Source: CAYNZP01 sp964401835
GTDB taxonomy: Bacteria > Planctomycetota > Phycisphaerae > SM23-33
Direction: 5' to 3'
NCBI GenBank assembly: GCA_964401835.1
Contig: CAYNZP010000002.1
Span: 62,001-126,000, forward strand
Length of the DNA stretch: 64,000 nt
Of the stretch, positions 34,778 to 43,047 are shown in pieces. Below the pieces are notes generated by a model. The model was not told where the DNA came from. It ran no database searches and saw only the letters and a list, made by a program, of their open reading frames with translations. Position 1 is the stretch's first letter. Each line of letters starts with the position of its first letter. The translations under genes and the position numbers were made by a program.

Positions 34778-34789
34778 CTAGACGTGATA

Positions 34790-34818
34790 TTGTCTTTTCT
34801 ACCCCGGCAAAGTAAGAT
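34790..34818 (+). promoter_or_regulatory. guaA promoter
   Basis: TTGTCT (34790-34795), a 17-bp spacer and TAAGAT (34813-34818), about 46 nt before the start codon. Confidence 0.5.
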
Positions 34819-34864
34819 AAGAGATTCTTTATTGCATCCAGGGAAGGTTTAATAGAGCGAAACA

Positions 34865-36424
34865 ATGACAGTACCTGCAGGACAATCTGAAACAATCGTA
34901 ATTCTCGATTTCGGCAGTCAGTATGCCCAGCTTATTGCACGTCGCGTCCGTGAGAACGGCGTTTACAGTCTTCTGGCCCGGCCTGACGTCTCTGTTGAAG
35001 AAATCAAAGATCTTAATCCCAAAGGTCTTATATTCACCGGCGGGCCGTCCAGCGTCTATGAGGAAAACGCGCCCCGCTGCAAGCAGGAAATCCTCGATCT
35101 CGGTCTGCCGATTCTCGGCATCTGCTACGGCATGCAGATTGCCTGCCAGATGATGGGCGCAGAAATCAAATCCACACCTTCCCGCGAGTACGGGCGGGCT
35201 TCGCTGAATATCACCGAACCTGACAAGCTCCTTCGCAATATTCCCGCGGAAACAACCGTTTGGATGAGTCATGGCGATCAGGTCCGGACACTCCCAGAAG
35301 AATTTATCCCGCTGGCTGTTACGCCAACATGCCCCATCGCTGCAGTCAAACATGCGACAAGACCTTTCTACGGTGTGCAATTCCATCCGGAAGTAACGCA
35401 CACGCCCAGAGGCAACGATATATTCATAAACTTCCTGTATAACATTTGCGGCTGCCAGGGCCTGTGGAAGATGGGCTCGTTCATCGACTCGGTCATCGAA
35501 GATGTCCGCAAAACCGTCGGGCCGGACGAAAGAGTAATCTGCGGCCTAAGCGGTGGCGTGGATTCATCCGTCGTAGCCGCCCTGCTTCACAAAGCCATCG
35601 GCGACAGGCTGGCGTGCATATTCGTAGATAACGGCCTGCTGCGGATGAACGAAGTCGAGATGGTAAAAACCACCTTCGCCGAACACTTCAAGATCGACCT
35701 GACTGTCGTCTCGGCAGCTGACGAATTTCTGGATAAGCTCGCCGGCGTTACCGACCCGCAGGAAAAACGTAAAATCATCGGCCATACTTTTATTGATTCG
35801 TTCAAGAGCGCGGCCAAGTCCATCCCCAACGCCAAATTCCTCGCACAGGGAACGCTTTATCCTGACGTTATTGAGTCCGGCCATTCGCTGGCGGGCAAGG
35901 CAGCCAATATCAAACTGCATCACAATGTCGGGGGACTGCCGGCTGAACTTGGCTTTGAGCTTATCGAGCCGTTGCGTGACCTACTCAAGGATGAAGTGCG
36001 TCAGGTTGGGGAGCTTTTGGGGCTGCCGGAGAAGATGGTCTGGCGTCATCCGTTCCCCGGCCCGGGCCTGGCTGTCCGCTGCCTAGGCGAAGTCAGGGAA
36101 GACCGCCTGGAAGTTCTCCGCAAGGCTGATGAGATACTGCTGGAGGAAATCACAGCCAACAATCTCTACCGCAAGACATCGCAGACATTCGCGGTACTTC
36201 TGCCAATACAATCTGTCGGAGTCATGGGGGACGGCCGGACGTATGAGAACGTTGTTGCGATACGCTCGGTAACGACAGCTGACTTCATGACAGCTGACTG
36301 GTCACGCATTCCCTACGACGTGCTGGCCACGATTTCCAACCGCATCATCAACGAGGTCCGCGGCGTCAATCGCGTCGTCTACGACATCTCAAGCAAACCT
36401 CCAGCCACCATCGAGTGGGAATAA
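34865..36424 (+). CDS. guaA: GMP synthase (glutamine-hydrolysing)
   Basis: Converts XMP to GMP with ATP and glutamine. 519 residues: class I glutamine amidotransferase domain with GICYGMQ (nucleophilic Cys) and GVQFHPEVTHT (catalytic His and Glu), ATP-pyrophosphatase domain with P-loop SGGVDSSV, and the C-terminal dimerisation domain ending YDISSKPPATIEWE, as in all GuaA. With purM it is the second purine gene of the window. Confidence 0.98.
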   Translation: MTVPAGQSETIVILDFGSQYAQLIARRVRENGVYSLLARPDVSVEEIKDLNPKGLIFTGGPSSVYEENAPRCKQEILDLGLPILGICYGMQIACQMMGAEIKSTPSREYGRASLNITEPDKLLRNIPAETTVWMSHGDQVRTLPEEFIPLAVTPTCPIAAVKHATRPFYGVQFHPEVTHTPRGNDIFINFLYNICGCQGLWKMGSFIDSVIEDVRKTVGPDERVICGLSGGVDSSVVAALLHKAIGDRLACIFVDNGLLRMNEVEMVKTTFAEHFKIDLTVVSAADEFLDKLAGVTDPQEKRKIIGHTFIDSFKSAAKSIPNAKFLAQGTLYPDVIESGHSLAGKAANIKLHHNVGGLPAELGFELIEPLRDLLKDEVRQVGELLGLPEKMVWRHPFPGPGLAVRCLGEVREDRLEVLRKADEILLEEITANNLYRKTSQTFAVLLPIQSVGVMGDGRTYENVVAIRSVTTADFMTADWSRIPYDVLATISNRIINEVRGVNRVVYDISSKPPATIEWE

Positions 36425-36432
36425 TAGGCAAG

Positions 36433-36509
36433 ACTGAATTCAAACCGCCCTGTTTAGGCAAATCATAGGCTAAAAACCGCAATCCGCTCAAGGCTCATAA
36501 GTCCTTATA
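36433..36509. repeat. Short intergenic repeat after guaA, followed by a palindromic 14-mer
   Basis: GCCCTGTTTAGGCAA (36447-36461) with its flanks matches the segment after the peptidase gene at 41566-41580 and more weakly those at 37498 and 39871. CATAAGTCCTTATA at 36496-36509 recurs exactly at 37549-37562, on the other side of the PEP-CTERM gene. Confidence 0.5.
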
Positions 36510-36661
36510 TTTCAAGACAAAAAACTTTTTCCCAAGGAACAAAGCAGGAAAAGTATTGTCGTTTTCGGGGTTTACACTTATAATTTTCATTGAATCTGGC
36601 CTCTTTGACCACACCATTGAGGACATCGACACATTTGGCGGTTTTAAAGGGAGGCTTTGTC

Positions 36662-37375
36662 ATGGCAAGATATCTCCTGTTGGTAGGTCTTGTTGTGTTT
36701 AGTTTGCTGCTATTGACAGCCAACGCAGGTGCCACGGTCTACACTGGAAGCCTGCAGTATGAAAACCTTGGTGCGGTAGACACCGGCCTTGAGGTAGTTT
36801 CCGCAAACGACGACGGCTGGAAATATTACACAAAAATCGATTGGACCGTTTCTGATGAAGTTTCCTCAAGCCCAACCGGCTTCCCAATCTACTACGAGTA
36901 TGTGGTAACCGTCCGGAAATATGAGCTCAGCTATTTAATAATCGAAGCATCCGCCGGATTCGACTCATCCGACATGACGCAGGTAAAGGAAAACGGCCTC
37001 GACCTAAGCACCGTTCTTATCGAAACTCACAATATCGGACCCAGCGCTCCTGATATGCCGGAACCAATATATGGAATCAAATTTGACGACCTGGGCGGCG
37101 GGGTTGAGGAGGGCGGCGGAAATGTCACTCACACGATTTCTTTTTTCAGCAACCGTTTGCCCGTATGGGGCGACGCTTATCTGAAATGCGGAGGCTACGG
37201 AAACAGGGCATGGAACGAAGGATTCACATCTTCAGATTCTGATCCCATATCAGCTCCAACAAATGGCTCTGTTGATATGCACCTGCTAGTACCTGATTCA
37301 GTAGTTCCAGAACCCGCTACTTTTTCGCTGCTGGCTGTTGGCGGGTTGGCATTGATTCGGCGTAGACGGAAATAG
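36662..37375 (+). CDS. PEP-CTERM-anchored exported protein
   Basis: 237 residues. A signal peptide (about 1-26, ending NAGA) precedes a low-complexity, Ser/Gly/Asp-rich mature part without a recognised domain. The C-terminus is a full PEP-CTERM sorting signal: VPEP, a hydrophobic helix and RRRRK. Such proteins are processed by an exosortase (EpsH/XrtA class) and often end up in exopolysaccharide or the cell surface; no exosortase gene is in the window. ATG 36662 follows GGGAGG. An upstream 24-codon in-frame extension lacks a signal and is rejected. It is the first gene of the accessory block. Confidence 0.87.
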   Translation: MARYLLLVGLVVFSLLLLTANAGATVYTGSLQYENLGAVDTGLEVVSANDDGWKYYTKIDWTVSDEVSSSPTGFPIYYEYVVTVRKYELSYLIIEASAGFDSSDMTQVKENGLDLSTVLIETHNIGPSAPDMPEPIYGIKFDDLGGGVEEGGGNVTHTISFFSNRLPVWGDAYLKCGGYGNRAWNEGFTSSDSDPISAPTNGSVDMHLLVPDSVVPEPATFSLLAVGGLALIRRRRK

Positions 37376-37497
37376 GCGCCGTTTGGCGTTATATCGCATA
37401 TTCTTAAAGAAAAGCCTTTTTTTCCCAGGCAAGCCCCCTACCAGTTCAAGAGCTGCCTAAATAACCGCTGGTGTGTCCTGATAATCTCACGGTTAAC

Positions 37498-37562
37498 CGT
37501 TGTTGGTTCGAGCCGCTCTGCTGTTTCCAAGCCCTAACGAGCTGTATTCATAAGTCCTTATA
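37498..37562. repeat. Intergenic repeat copy between the PEP-CTERM and HEAT-like genes
   Basis: GTTGTTGGTTCGAGCC...CTGCTGTTTCCAAGCC aligns by eye with 39871-39920 (GCTGTTGCTGATTCAAGC...CTCCTGTTATCAAGCC). It ends in CATAAGTCCTTATA (37549-37562), the exact second copy of the 14-mer at 36496. No terminator with a clear stem is seen here. Confidence 0.45.
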
Positions 37563-39210
37563 AACCAACACTGACTGAGTTTCCGGGAGGGGCAAGTGCT
37601 TGGGCCATCTCATCGACGTTCCCACCTTCTTTGTTCTCGATATGCTTTCGCAGAACGTTCCATATTGGTCGGATTGCCCTCTTCGCATCCTCAGTGAACA
37701 CGCCATGATTCACGTATGGGGGAGAAGTCACAGCAATGTACTTGTCCGTTTCCCCGAAGTAGATCGGTATGTTCCATGAGTATTCTTTTTCCTTCTCGAT
37801 TACTCGCATGATATGTGCTTTGGAACTGATCTCGTAAAAGTACAGTTGAATCAAGGGACTTAGCTTTCCCTTAAAGCGGTCGTAAAATGTTTTATCTGGA
37901 TTGCTAAAGTCTACTCTGAAAAGGAGTTCGTCGAGGCCGTGCGGATGCCCTTTCTGGCCCTCTTTTGTCTCGATAGTGCACTGCCACTCATCCGGAAGAT
38001 CGATGCGGATTCGAGAAACGAGTAATGCCTCGCCTGGTGCCGGTGTTTTGCTTGTCCCTTTTCTATCTGATAATTCCCGAAGAGCTGCCTCACACTCTTC
38101 TACAATCTGTGTGTTGTCGAAGTTTATCGCCTTCCAACGATCTCGAGTCATCTTCAGCACATCTTCCGCTCTAGCGTCCTTAAACGATCTCAAAGCATAG
38201 ACGCCTCTGTATACCTCGCTATAAGTATTATGTCTTCGACGACGAACCTCGCGTGAAACGGCACCATCATTCCACCACCCCTTCTTTAAGTCCTGTTTTG
38301 CCCAAAACTGGTCGTGTTTCTTGAGCATATCTATGAGAACAGGAACGGCTTCCCTGTATCCAATATCCCGCCACATAACGATGATGTCTTTGCGAAATTC
38401 GGCATGCTTGGGATCGTCAAAGACTTCTCTGAGTAGCTCTCCAGCTACCGTGCCGCAGGAGACGATCCCATTTCTGGCTTCCTTTTTCATATTCCAAGTC
38501 GTGCGATTGAGGAAAAAAGGCAGCAACTTGTCATAGCGTTCTCTGGAATCTTTGACCTTTAGGATGCGTTCAACCTCTAGGTGATCGAGATACCTCTTTT
38601 CTCGTCCAGCTTTGCCTGGATTCTTTTCCGCCCATTCTTTGACTGCAGCTTCAGGATCGTCAGCCATGTACGCAAGGAAGTATTTTTTCAGGTTGAGGGG
38701 TTGGAGATCTTCAGGGTCCACTATGCCATACTTCCCTGTTCCTGGCTTGCGGCCGTATGGGCCGCTCCTCTTACGCAAGAACCATAGATTATCTTGCCTG
38801 GCATCCTTGACAAAGGACTTTCCTCCACGTCTGCCCCCAGTGTCGAAAATCTCGATAATATCTTTCGGATAATCGTCCCTGCCCGCCCTGTGGTCAATCA
38901 CAGACTTTCCTCTCTTCATGTAACCCCCCACGACGGGGGTAAGTCCGAAGTGGACAATGATGGGGATTTCCTTTTCCTCGCACTCCCCTTTCAGTACTTC
39001 AGTTATTACCAATGTAGCATGATGTTCCATGGTCCCTGGCGTTTTATGGGGAACATATTGAATGGCCCCCTCCTTAAGGTGGGCGACAACTATCAGCTCA
39101 GAGCGATCAACAACTATGGCATCTTCGTACGGAAAACGAAGCCAAGCGTGAGCTGAATTCAATATAAGGAGAACCATAAGGGAAAGCCCCAGTGCAGTCA
39201 TTCGTTTCAT
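37558..39210 (-). CDS. Exported protein of unknown function with HEAT-like middle region
   Basis: 550 residues with a clear signal peptide (cleavage after AHA, about residue 22). The first ~130 residues after it (SELIVVAHLKEG ... LVITEVLKGE) resemble a beta-sandwich or OB-like fold found in secreted planctomycete proteins. The middle (about 225-390) has helical pairs that look like degenerate HEAT repeats, e.g. YREAVPVLIDMLKKHDQFW. The C-terminal 150 residues are unrecognised. No catalytic motif is visible. It may be an envelope scaffold; the assignment is weak. It belongs with the small lipoprotein upstream on the same strand. Confidence 0.7.
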   Translation of the reverse strand: MKRMTALGLSLMVLLILNSAHAWLRFPYEDAIVVDRSELIVVAHLKEGAIQYVPHKTPGTMEHHATLVITEVLKGECEEKEIPIIVHFGLTPVVGGYMKRGKSVIDHRAGRDDYPKDIIEIFDTGGRRGGKSFVKDARQDNLWFLRKRSGPYGRKPGTGKYGIVDPEDLQPLNLKKYFLAYMADDPEAAVKEWAEKNPGKAGREKRYLDHLEVERILKVKDSRERYDKLLPFFLNRTTWNMKKEARNGIVSCGTVAGELLREVFDDPKHAEFRKDIIVMWRDIGYREAVPVLIDMLKKHDQFWAKQDLKKGWWNDGAVSREVRRRRHNTYSEVYRGVYALRSFKDARAEDVLKMTRDRWKAINFDNTQIVEECEAALRELSDRKGTSKTPAPGEALLVSRIRIDLPDEWQCTIETKEGQKGHPHGLDELLFRVDFSNPDKTFYDRFKGKLSPLIQLYFYEISSKAHIMRVIEKEKEYSWNIPIYFGETDKYIAVTSPPYVNHGVFTEDAKRAIRPIWNVLRKHIENKEGGNVDEMAQALAPPGNSVSVGL

Positions 39211-39409
39211 GATTTTTCTCCACCCTTAAATTTTTACTAGATGCTTCTACATTAAACACTAGTTCTTAGACGCGTATAAAAGACAAAAGTTCCCCTAAAT
39301 TTTCTGGTTCTTCCGCCAAAAACTGTTGCTTGTTCACAAGACATGTTGGTTGATATTTGGAACACGCCTTGCTAGCAAGACCTGCCACCCCACCTGAACT
39401 AGTGCGTGG

Positions 39410-39829
39410 TTATTTTCTTTCAAGTTCTCCCTTCAGGAGATCCATTACCAGTGAATCGAGGTTAGGGCATCGAAAGCGTTCCGGTTCCGAGTCACTATCA
39501 ATGTGGCAAGCGTCTGTACCATTGATCCAGAGAACCAGTGCAGGTTTCAATGAGTCTTTTTTTACGTAAAATTCCGCTTTACGATCACCACAAGCACACC
39601 GGGTGGTATAGGGACGAGATTGGTAAATTGTGTCCCAAATGCCTTGAATAAGAAAATCTTCTGTAACCTGCAGGGAGATATCCGCTCCAACATCACCCTC
39701 CGAACCATGCAAAACAATCTTAGACGTATTTTCATGGGTCACACCGTGTTCTTTCATCAGTGTTACTAAGGATGTGGATTCGCAACCTGAAAAGAACAAG
39801 ACTACCAAAAGAATAAAAAGCTTTGCCAT
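39410..39829 (-). CDS. Small predicted lipoprotein
   Basis: 139 residues. The signal sequence ends in a lipobox (FFSGC) at about residue 16. The mature part has four cysteines (CACGDRK, GTDACHID, FRCPN) that could form disulfides in the periplasm and no recognised domain. It lies 199 nt before the HEAT-like gene on the same strand; AGGGAGC precedes its start. Confidence 0.65.
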   Translation of the reverse strand: MAKLFILLVVLFFSGCESTSLVTLMKEHGVTHENTSKIVLHGSEGDVGADISLQVTEDFLIQGIWDTIYQSRPYTTRCACGDRKAEFYVKKDSLKPALVLWINGTDACHIDSDSEPERFRCPNLDSLVMDLLKGELERK

Positions 39830-39870
39830 AAGATGCTCCCTTTATGAGCTAACCGGCACTTCCGTCATAA

Positions 39871-39920
39871 GCTGTTGCTGATTCAAGCTGCCCTCCTGTT
39901 ATCAAGCCCCAACGTGCTGC
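39871..39920. repeat. Intergenic repeat copy upstream of the peptidase gene
   Basis: Third member of the family described at 36433 and 37498. It lies in the 291-nt gap between the lipoprotein and peptidase genes, which otherwise holds only the peptidase promoter. Confidence 0.45.
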
Positions 39921-40083
39921 TCTGACTAAATACTAACAGTACAAATAAATACCTAGCAAGGAATATCTCTGTGAATGTCAATGGCATGCCGGCCAGCCCA
40001 ACTTCTGTACTCTTTCAGAAAGACACTGAAGTTTAGATGCATACCAGTAACAGTGAATGACGAAAGTAACGTCCTCACGGAGA

Positions 40084-40113
40084 TTGCGTCTAACTAAAAG
40101 ACTAGGTTATAAT
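40084..40113 (+). promoter_or_regulatory. Promoter of the membrane peptidase gene, predicted leaderless
   Basis: TTGCGT (40084-40089), an 18-bp spacer and TATAAT (40108-40113). ATG 40121 is 7 nt beyond the -10 box, where transcription would begin, and no Shine-Dalgarno sequence precedes it. Confidence 0.6.
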
Positions 40114-40120
40114 AAAATTT

Positions 40121-41500
40121 ATGCCTGCTAACCGTCCGATCAGACCATCTCACGTCGCAAGGCATCGCTTACGCGCAGTGTGTACATTTTTCGGAGTGGC
40201 TGCGTCATACTTCGTGGGGCTTGTAGGCCTCGCTATGTTCATGGCCTTTATCAACTCTCCACATCCACGACATGCGCCAGAGACGTCTTGGGCAGAGCTG
40301 CGTCTTGTTGAATCGGTAGAGATAACGGGACCGGTTGCTGCCGTGGCTTTCCTTGCGATGGTGGTTAGCGTTGCGATAGACAAGATGCGCGGTAGTCGCG
40401 CTGATCTGCGTTTTTACCCACTCCATCACAGAATTCGCGCCGTTCTTCGCAGTGCCAAGGCTCGCATTGTTCTTTTTGCCGGGTTCTTGATTATCTTCGG
40501 CTATCTGACCATCGCGTTCGCTGCTCCTTGGCTTCTCGGTCCGATACCCAAAGGCCCCTTTTGGCCTTCCGAGCGTATCTTGCTATGTCTGGTATTGACA
40601 TGGGTCACGATATGGCTTGCCGAGACTCTCGTGCGTCCCGTTCGAACGCCAATGGTGGCAGCCATCATTTTTGGCGTCGCGAGCCTAATTCTCGGCTGCA
40701 GTTCCGCTATGCGACCCTCTGTTGCTATGCAACCGGCTGATGGTAGTGCCATGGCTGTCAGAAGTGTCAGCGATCTAATCTACCTCTTGGGCTATGAGAT
40801 CGAATCCAAGGCCATGAACGTCAGACGCATTTCCCCTTGGGCGACCGAGACGACGGAAACAGAACACTTTATCTATCATCATGCAAAAGGTGATAATCCT
40901 GTTCACGGCTCGTTGGAGGCACAGGAACGTCACTATGAGTTCTGTAAGCGAATACTCTGCATTGAGATGCCACAGCAGATTCACTACGTGAAGTACACCC
41001 ATGAGGCTTTTGCGGATTCTTTCGCGCCAGGAACTGGAGGTGTGGGGGGAGGAGGATATGTTCATTCCCGATTCTGGTTCCATCCTCACGAGGCAGTTCA
41101 TAACTATCTGAGGTCACGTAATGTCTTTCTCCATGAGGGAATTGCTGAGGCATTCGGGACATCGTTCTATCATTTCTGGGGCGATGTCAGTGAGAGCGAT
41201 CATGAGATGAGCATTCCGGCTCTATACGAAGGTATGGATCGCATACTCGGCGTTAGCCAAGAGGACCGAGTGGTAGCGTCCAACTTCGTTCGCTGGCTCT
41301 TTCATCGATATGGTCCAAAGAAGCTGGTCACGGTGCTGCGAGAGGCGTACGTAGAGGGGAGCAGGACTCGTGATGTCATTGCCCGTGTATATGACATGCC
41401 GTTCAGCGATCTGGCAGCGCAGTGGCAACGTGACGCAACGTGGCTACGTGAGCAACCGCCGCCACAAGGTTTCTTCACCTATCCTCCTTGGGAAAAGTAG
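40121..41500 (+). CDS. Membrane protein with C-terminal zinc metallopeptidase domain (gluzincin-like)
   Basis: 459 residues. The first ~215 contain four hydrophobic spans, so it is anchored in the inner membrane. The soluble C-terminal part has H323-E-A-V-H327, a match to the HExxH zinc motif, followed 12 residues later by LHEGIAEAFG with Glu339 as the probable third ligand, as in the peptidase-MA-like EG-A-E pattern. A Gly-rich turn (GGVGGGGYVHSRFW) precedes the zinc site. The helical end (VRWLFHRYGPKKLVTVLREA) also fits that family. It is probably an active protease acting outside the cytoplasm. No substrate or partner is obvious; it is in the accessory block with other exported proteins. 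Confidence 0.78.
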   Translation: MPANRPIRPSHVARHRLRAVCTFFGVAASYFVGLVGLAMFMAFINSPHPRHAPETSWAELRLVESVEITGPVAAVAFLAMVVSVAIDKMRGSRADLRFYPLHHRIRAVLRSAKARIVLFAGFLIIFGYLTIAFAAPWLLGPIPKGPFWPSERILLCLVLTWVTIWLAETLVRPVRTPMVAAIIFGVASLILGCSSAMRPSVAMQPADGSAMAVRSVSDLIYLLGYEIESKAMNVRRISPWATETTETEHFIYHHAKGDNPVHGSLEAQERHYEFCKRILCIEMPQQIHYVKYTHEAFADSFAPGTGGVGGGGYVHSRFWFHPHEAVHNYLRSRNVFLHEGIAEAFGTSFYHFWGDVSESDHEMSIPALYEGMDRILGVSQEDRVVASNFVRWLFHRYGPKKLVTVLREAYVEGSRTRDVIARVYDMPFSDLAAQWQRDATWLREQPPPQGFFTYPPWEK

Positions 41501-41546
41501 GTGCGCCACCGAAAACTCCGTCCACCTTGTTTTATAAAGGCTTAAG

Positions 41547-41600
41547 ATTGTTGCTAATTTGGGCTGCCCTGTTAAGGCAAGTTCGTAGGGTAAGCTGGCA
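41547..41600. repeat. Intergenic repeat copy after the peptidase gene
   Basis: GCCCTGTTAAGGCAA (41566-41580) and flanks closely match 36447-36461 after guaA, so the accessory block is bracketed by this repeat. Confidence 0.5.
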
Positions 41601-41612
41601 TGCTTCCAAAAA

Positions 41613-42066
41613 AACAAAAAATTCTTTTCATGGCCCGGCCGGGGTTTAGCTGCACTGCCAAAAGATTTCATTCCCCCTTTGCGTGAGAATTCGTGGTCAT
41701 CGCACGTAATACGGAAGGACTGTGCCTTCTTCAGTTTTTAATTTATGACAATTAAATAAGCAAATAATAGTAGCCGGAAGCCGGTAACTAATAAAAGCCA
41801 TGCAAAAACCGGCTACTGACTACGGACAACTGGCTACTACCGAAGGTCTATCTATCTTGCCTATCCACCGGCCGTTGCCTCGAAAAAAGTTTTTTTGCAG
41901 AGTTTTCAGGCCCTCAAATATCTAAGTCGTTTATTCCCCTCGATTTGAATTTTTAAAGACTTGTCAGTTTTGGGCAGAATTGGGCACATTTGGGCAGAAC
42001 TGGGTAGTATTGGGCAGAATCGGGCAGTTTTGGGTAGAACTGGGCAGTTTCGGGCAGCTTTTGGCA
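41613..42066 (+). repeat. Long degenerate repeat element, copy 1 (inverted copy at 62925-63320)
   Basis: The segment matches the reverse complement of 62925-63320 over most of its length by eye. Shared landmarks in order are ATTCTTTTC-TGG, GAGAATTCGTGGTCA, GCACGTAATA, CTATCTTGCCTATC, CAGGCCC and ACTTGTCAGTTTTGGGCAG, then the 10-bp array. The middle differs: copy 1 has AGTAGCCGG-type inverted repeats (41769-41777 with 41809-41817), copy 2 other short repeats. It fills the 630-nt gap upstream of dapF and encodes nothing recognisable. Confidence 0.75.
41970..42059 (+). repeat. Nine-unit 10-bp tandem array (TTGGGCAGAA type)
   Basis: Units of exactly 10 bp with consensus TTGGGCAGAA or TTGGGCAGTT follow without gap. 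The period is close to one helical turn, so the GGG tracts fall on one face of the DNA. The array ends 71 bp before dapF. Confidence 0.8.
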
Positions 42067-42092
42067 AGCAAGAATCTTTAAGCCATGCGGTT

Positions 42093-42121
42093 TTGCATAA
42101 CTCATCGCAAATGCCTATACT
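42093..42121 (+). promoter_or_regulatory. dapF promoter, predicted leaderless
   Basis: TTGCAT (42093-42098), a 17-bp spacer and TATACT (42116-42121). ATG 42131 is 9 nt beyond the -10 box, leaving at most a few nucleotides of leader, and no Shine-Dalgarno sequence is seen. Confidence 0.65.
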
Positions 42122-42130
42122 TCTGTAAAG

Positions 42131-43039
42131 ATGCGGGATATCGATTTTTCAAAACTTTCTGGAAGCGGAAACGACTTTGCCTGTATAGACAATCGCGACG
42201 GCAGGTTCGACGGCTTGCTGGATGAGCCCGAGGCGATTGCCCTTTTCGCTCAGTCAATTTGCCACCGCGGAATCGGTGTAGGGGCAGACGGCGTGATTTT
42301 CGCGTGTCACCATGAGGTCGAGGAGTTCGCAGATATCGCAGCCCGCTTTTTTGAGGCTGACGGCTCGGAGGCTGAACTTTGCGGCAACGGCATCGGCTGC
42401 TTTGTCCACTGGGCTGTCCGGCTGGGTATGGTCCCTGCGGACAGAGATGTGAAAATACTCACACCAGCCGGCGTTGTCAGAGGACAGAACGACACAGACG
42501 ACTACGTTCGCGCCTGCATACCCGACCCACAGGACATCCAGCAGGATATGGAAATCGAAGCCGCCGGCGTGAATTTCGAATGCGACTTCGCGGTAACCGG
42601 AGTGCCCCACTTGATAACATACGTCGAAGACATTGAAAAAGTCGATGTTGCAAAAGACGGCTACGCACTGCGGCATCACGAAAAATTCAATCCACGCGGC
42701 GTAAATGCCAACTTTGTCGAGATAATCGAGGAAGGCGAAATCGCTATCCGCACGTTCGAGTTCGGCGTAGAAAGCGAGACACTGGCCTGTGGAACAGGGT
42801 CGGCGGCAGCTGCGATTTTGGCTGCAAAAAGGTTCGGCTGGGATGAGGGTTTGTGTTGTCACAAAAAGCCCGTGCTGGTTCGCGCCCGTAGCGGTGATGT
42901 CCTTCGGATATATTTCGAGATGGCCGAAGATGGAACAGTGACAGACATATGCCTGGAAACAATTGTTCGTTTTGTTTATTCGGGCAAGCTTCACCCGGAC
43001 CTGATTAAAAGAGCTATGGGAAAAAGTGATAATCAATAA
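42131..43039 (+). CDS. dapF: Diaminopimelate epimerase
   Basis: Interconverts LL- and meso-diaminopimelate for lysine and peptidoglycan synthesis. 302 residues; the two catalytic cysteines lie in ELCGNGIGCF and ETLACGTGSAA, and KLSGSGNDF at the N-terminus and RGVNANFVEI in the middle are family marks. Both Cys motifs are intact. It is about 25 residues longer than usual at the C-terminus (FVYSGKLHPDLIKRAMGK). The gene ends 8 nt before the following unknown gene, so it probably heads a three-gene operon. Confidence 0.95.
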   Translation: MRDIDFSKLSGSGNDFACIDNRDGRFDGLLDEPEAIALFAQSICHRGIGVGADGVIFACHHEVEEFADIAARFFEADGSEAELCGNGIGCFVHWAVRLGMVPADRDVKILTPAGVVRGQNDTDDYVRACIPDPQDIQQDMEIEAAGVNFECDFAVTGVPHLITYVEDIEKVDVAKDGYALRHHEKFNPRGVNANFVEIIEEGEIAIRTFEFGVESETLACGTGSAAAAILAAKRFGWDEGLCCHKKPVLVRARSGDVLRIYFEMAEDGTVTDICLETIVRFVYSGKLHPDLIKRAMGKSDNQ

Positions 43040-43047
43040 AAACTCAT

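Noticed and set aside
37505..37520. GGTTCGAGCC as part of a tRNA T-arm
   Set aside because: No matching T-stem, acceptor or anticodon arm can be folded around it.
36433..41600. Integron gene-cassette (attC) array
   Set aside because: The junction repeats lack the paired RYYYAAC / GTTRRRY ends, gene orientation is mixed, one gene has its own promoter and no integrase is seen.
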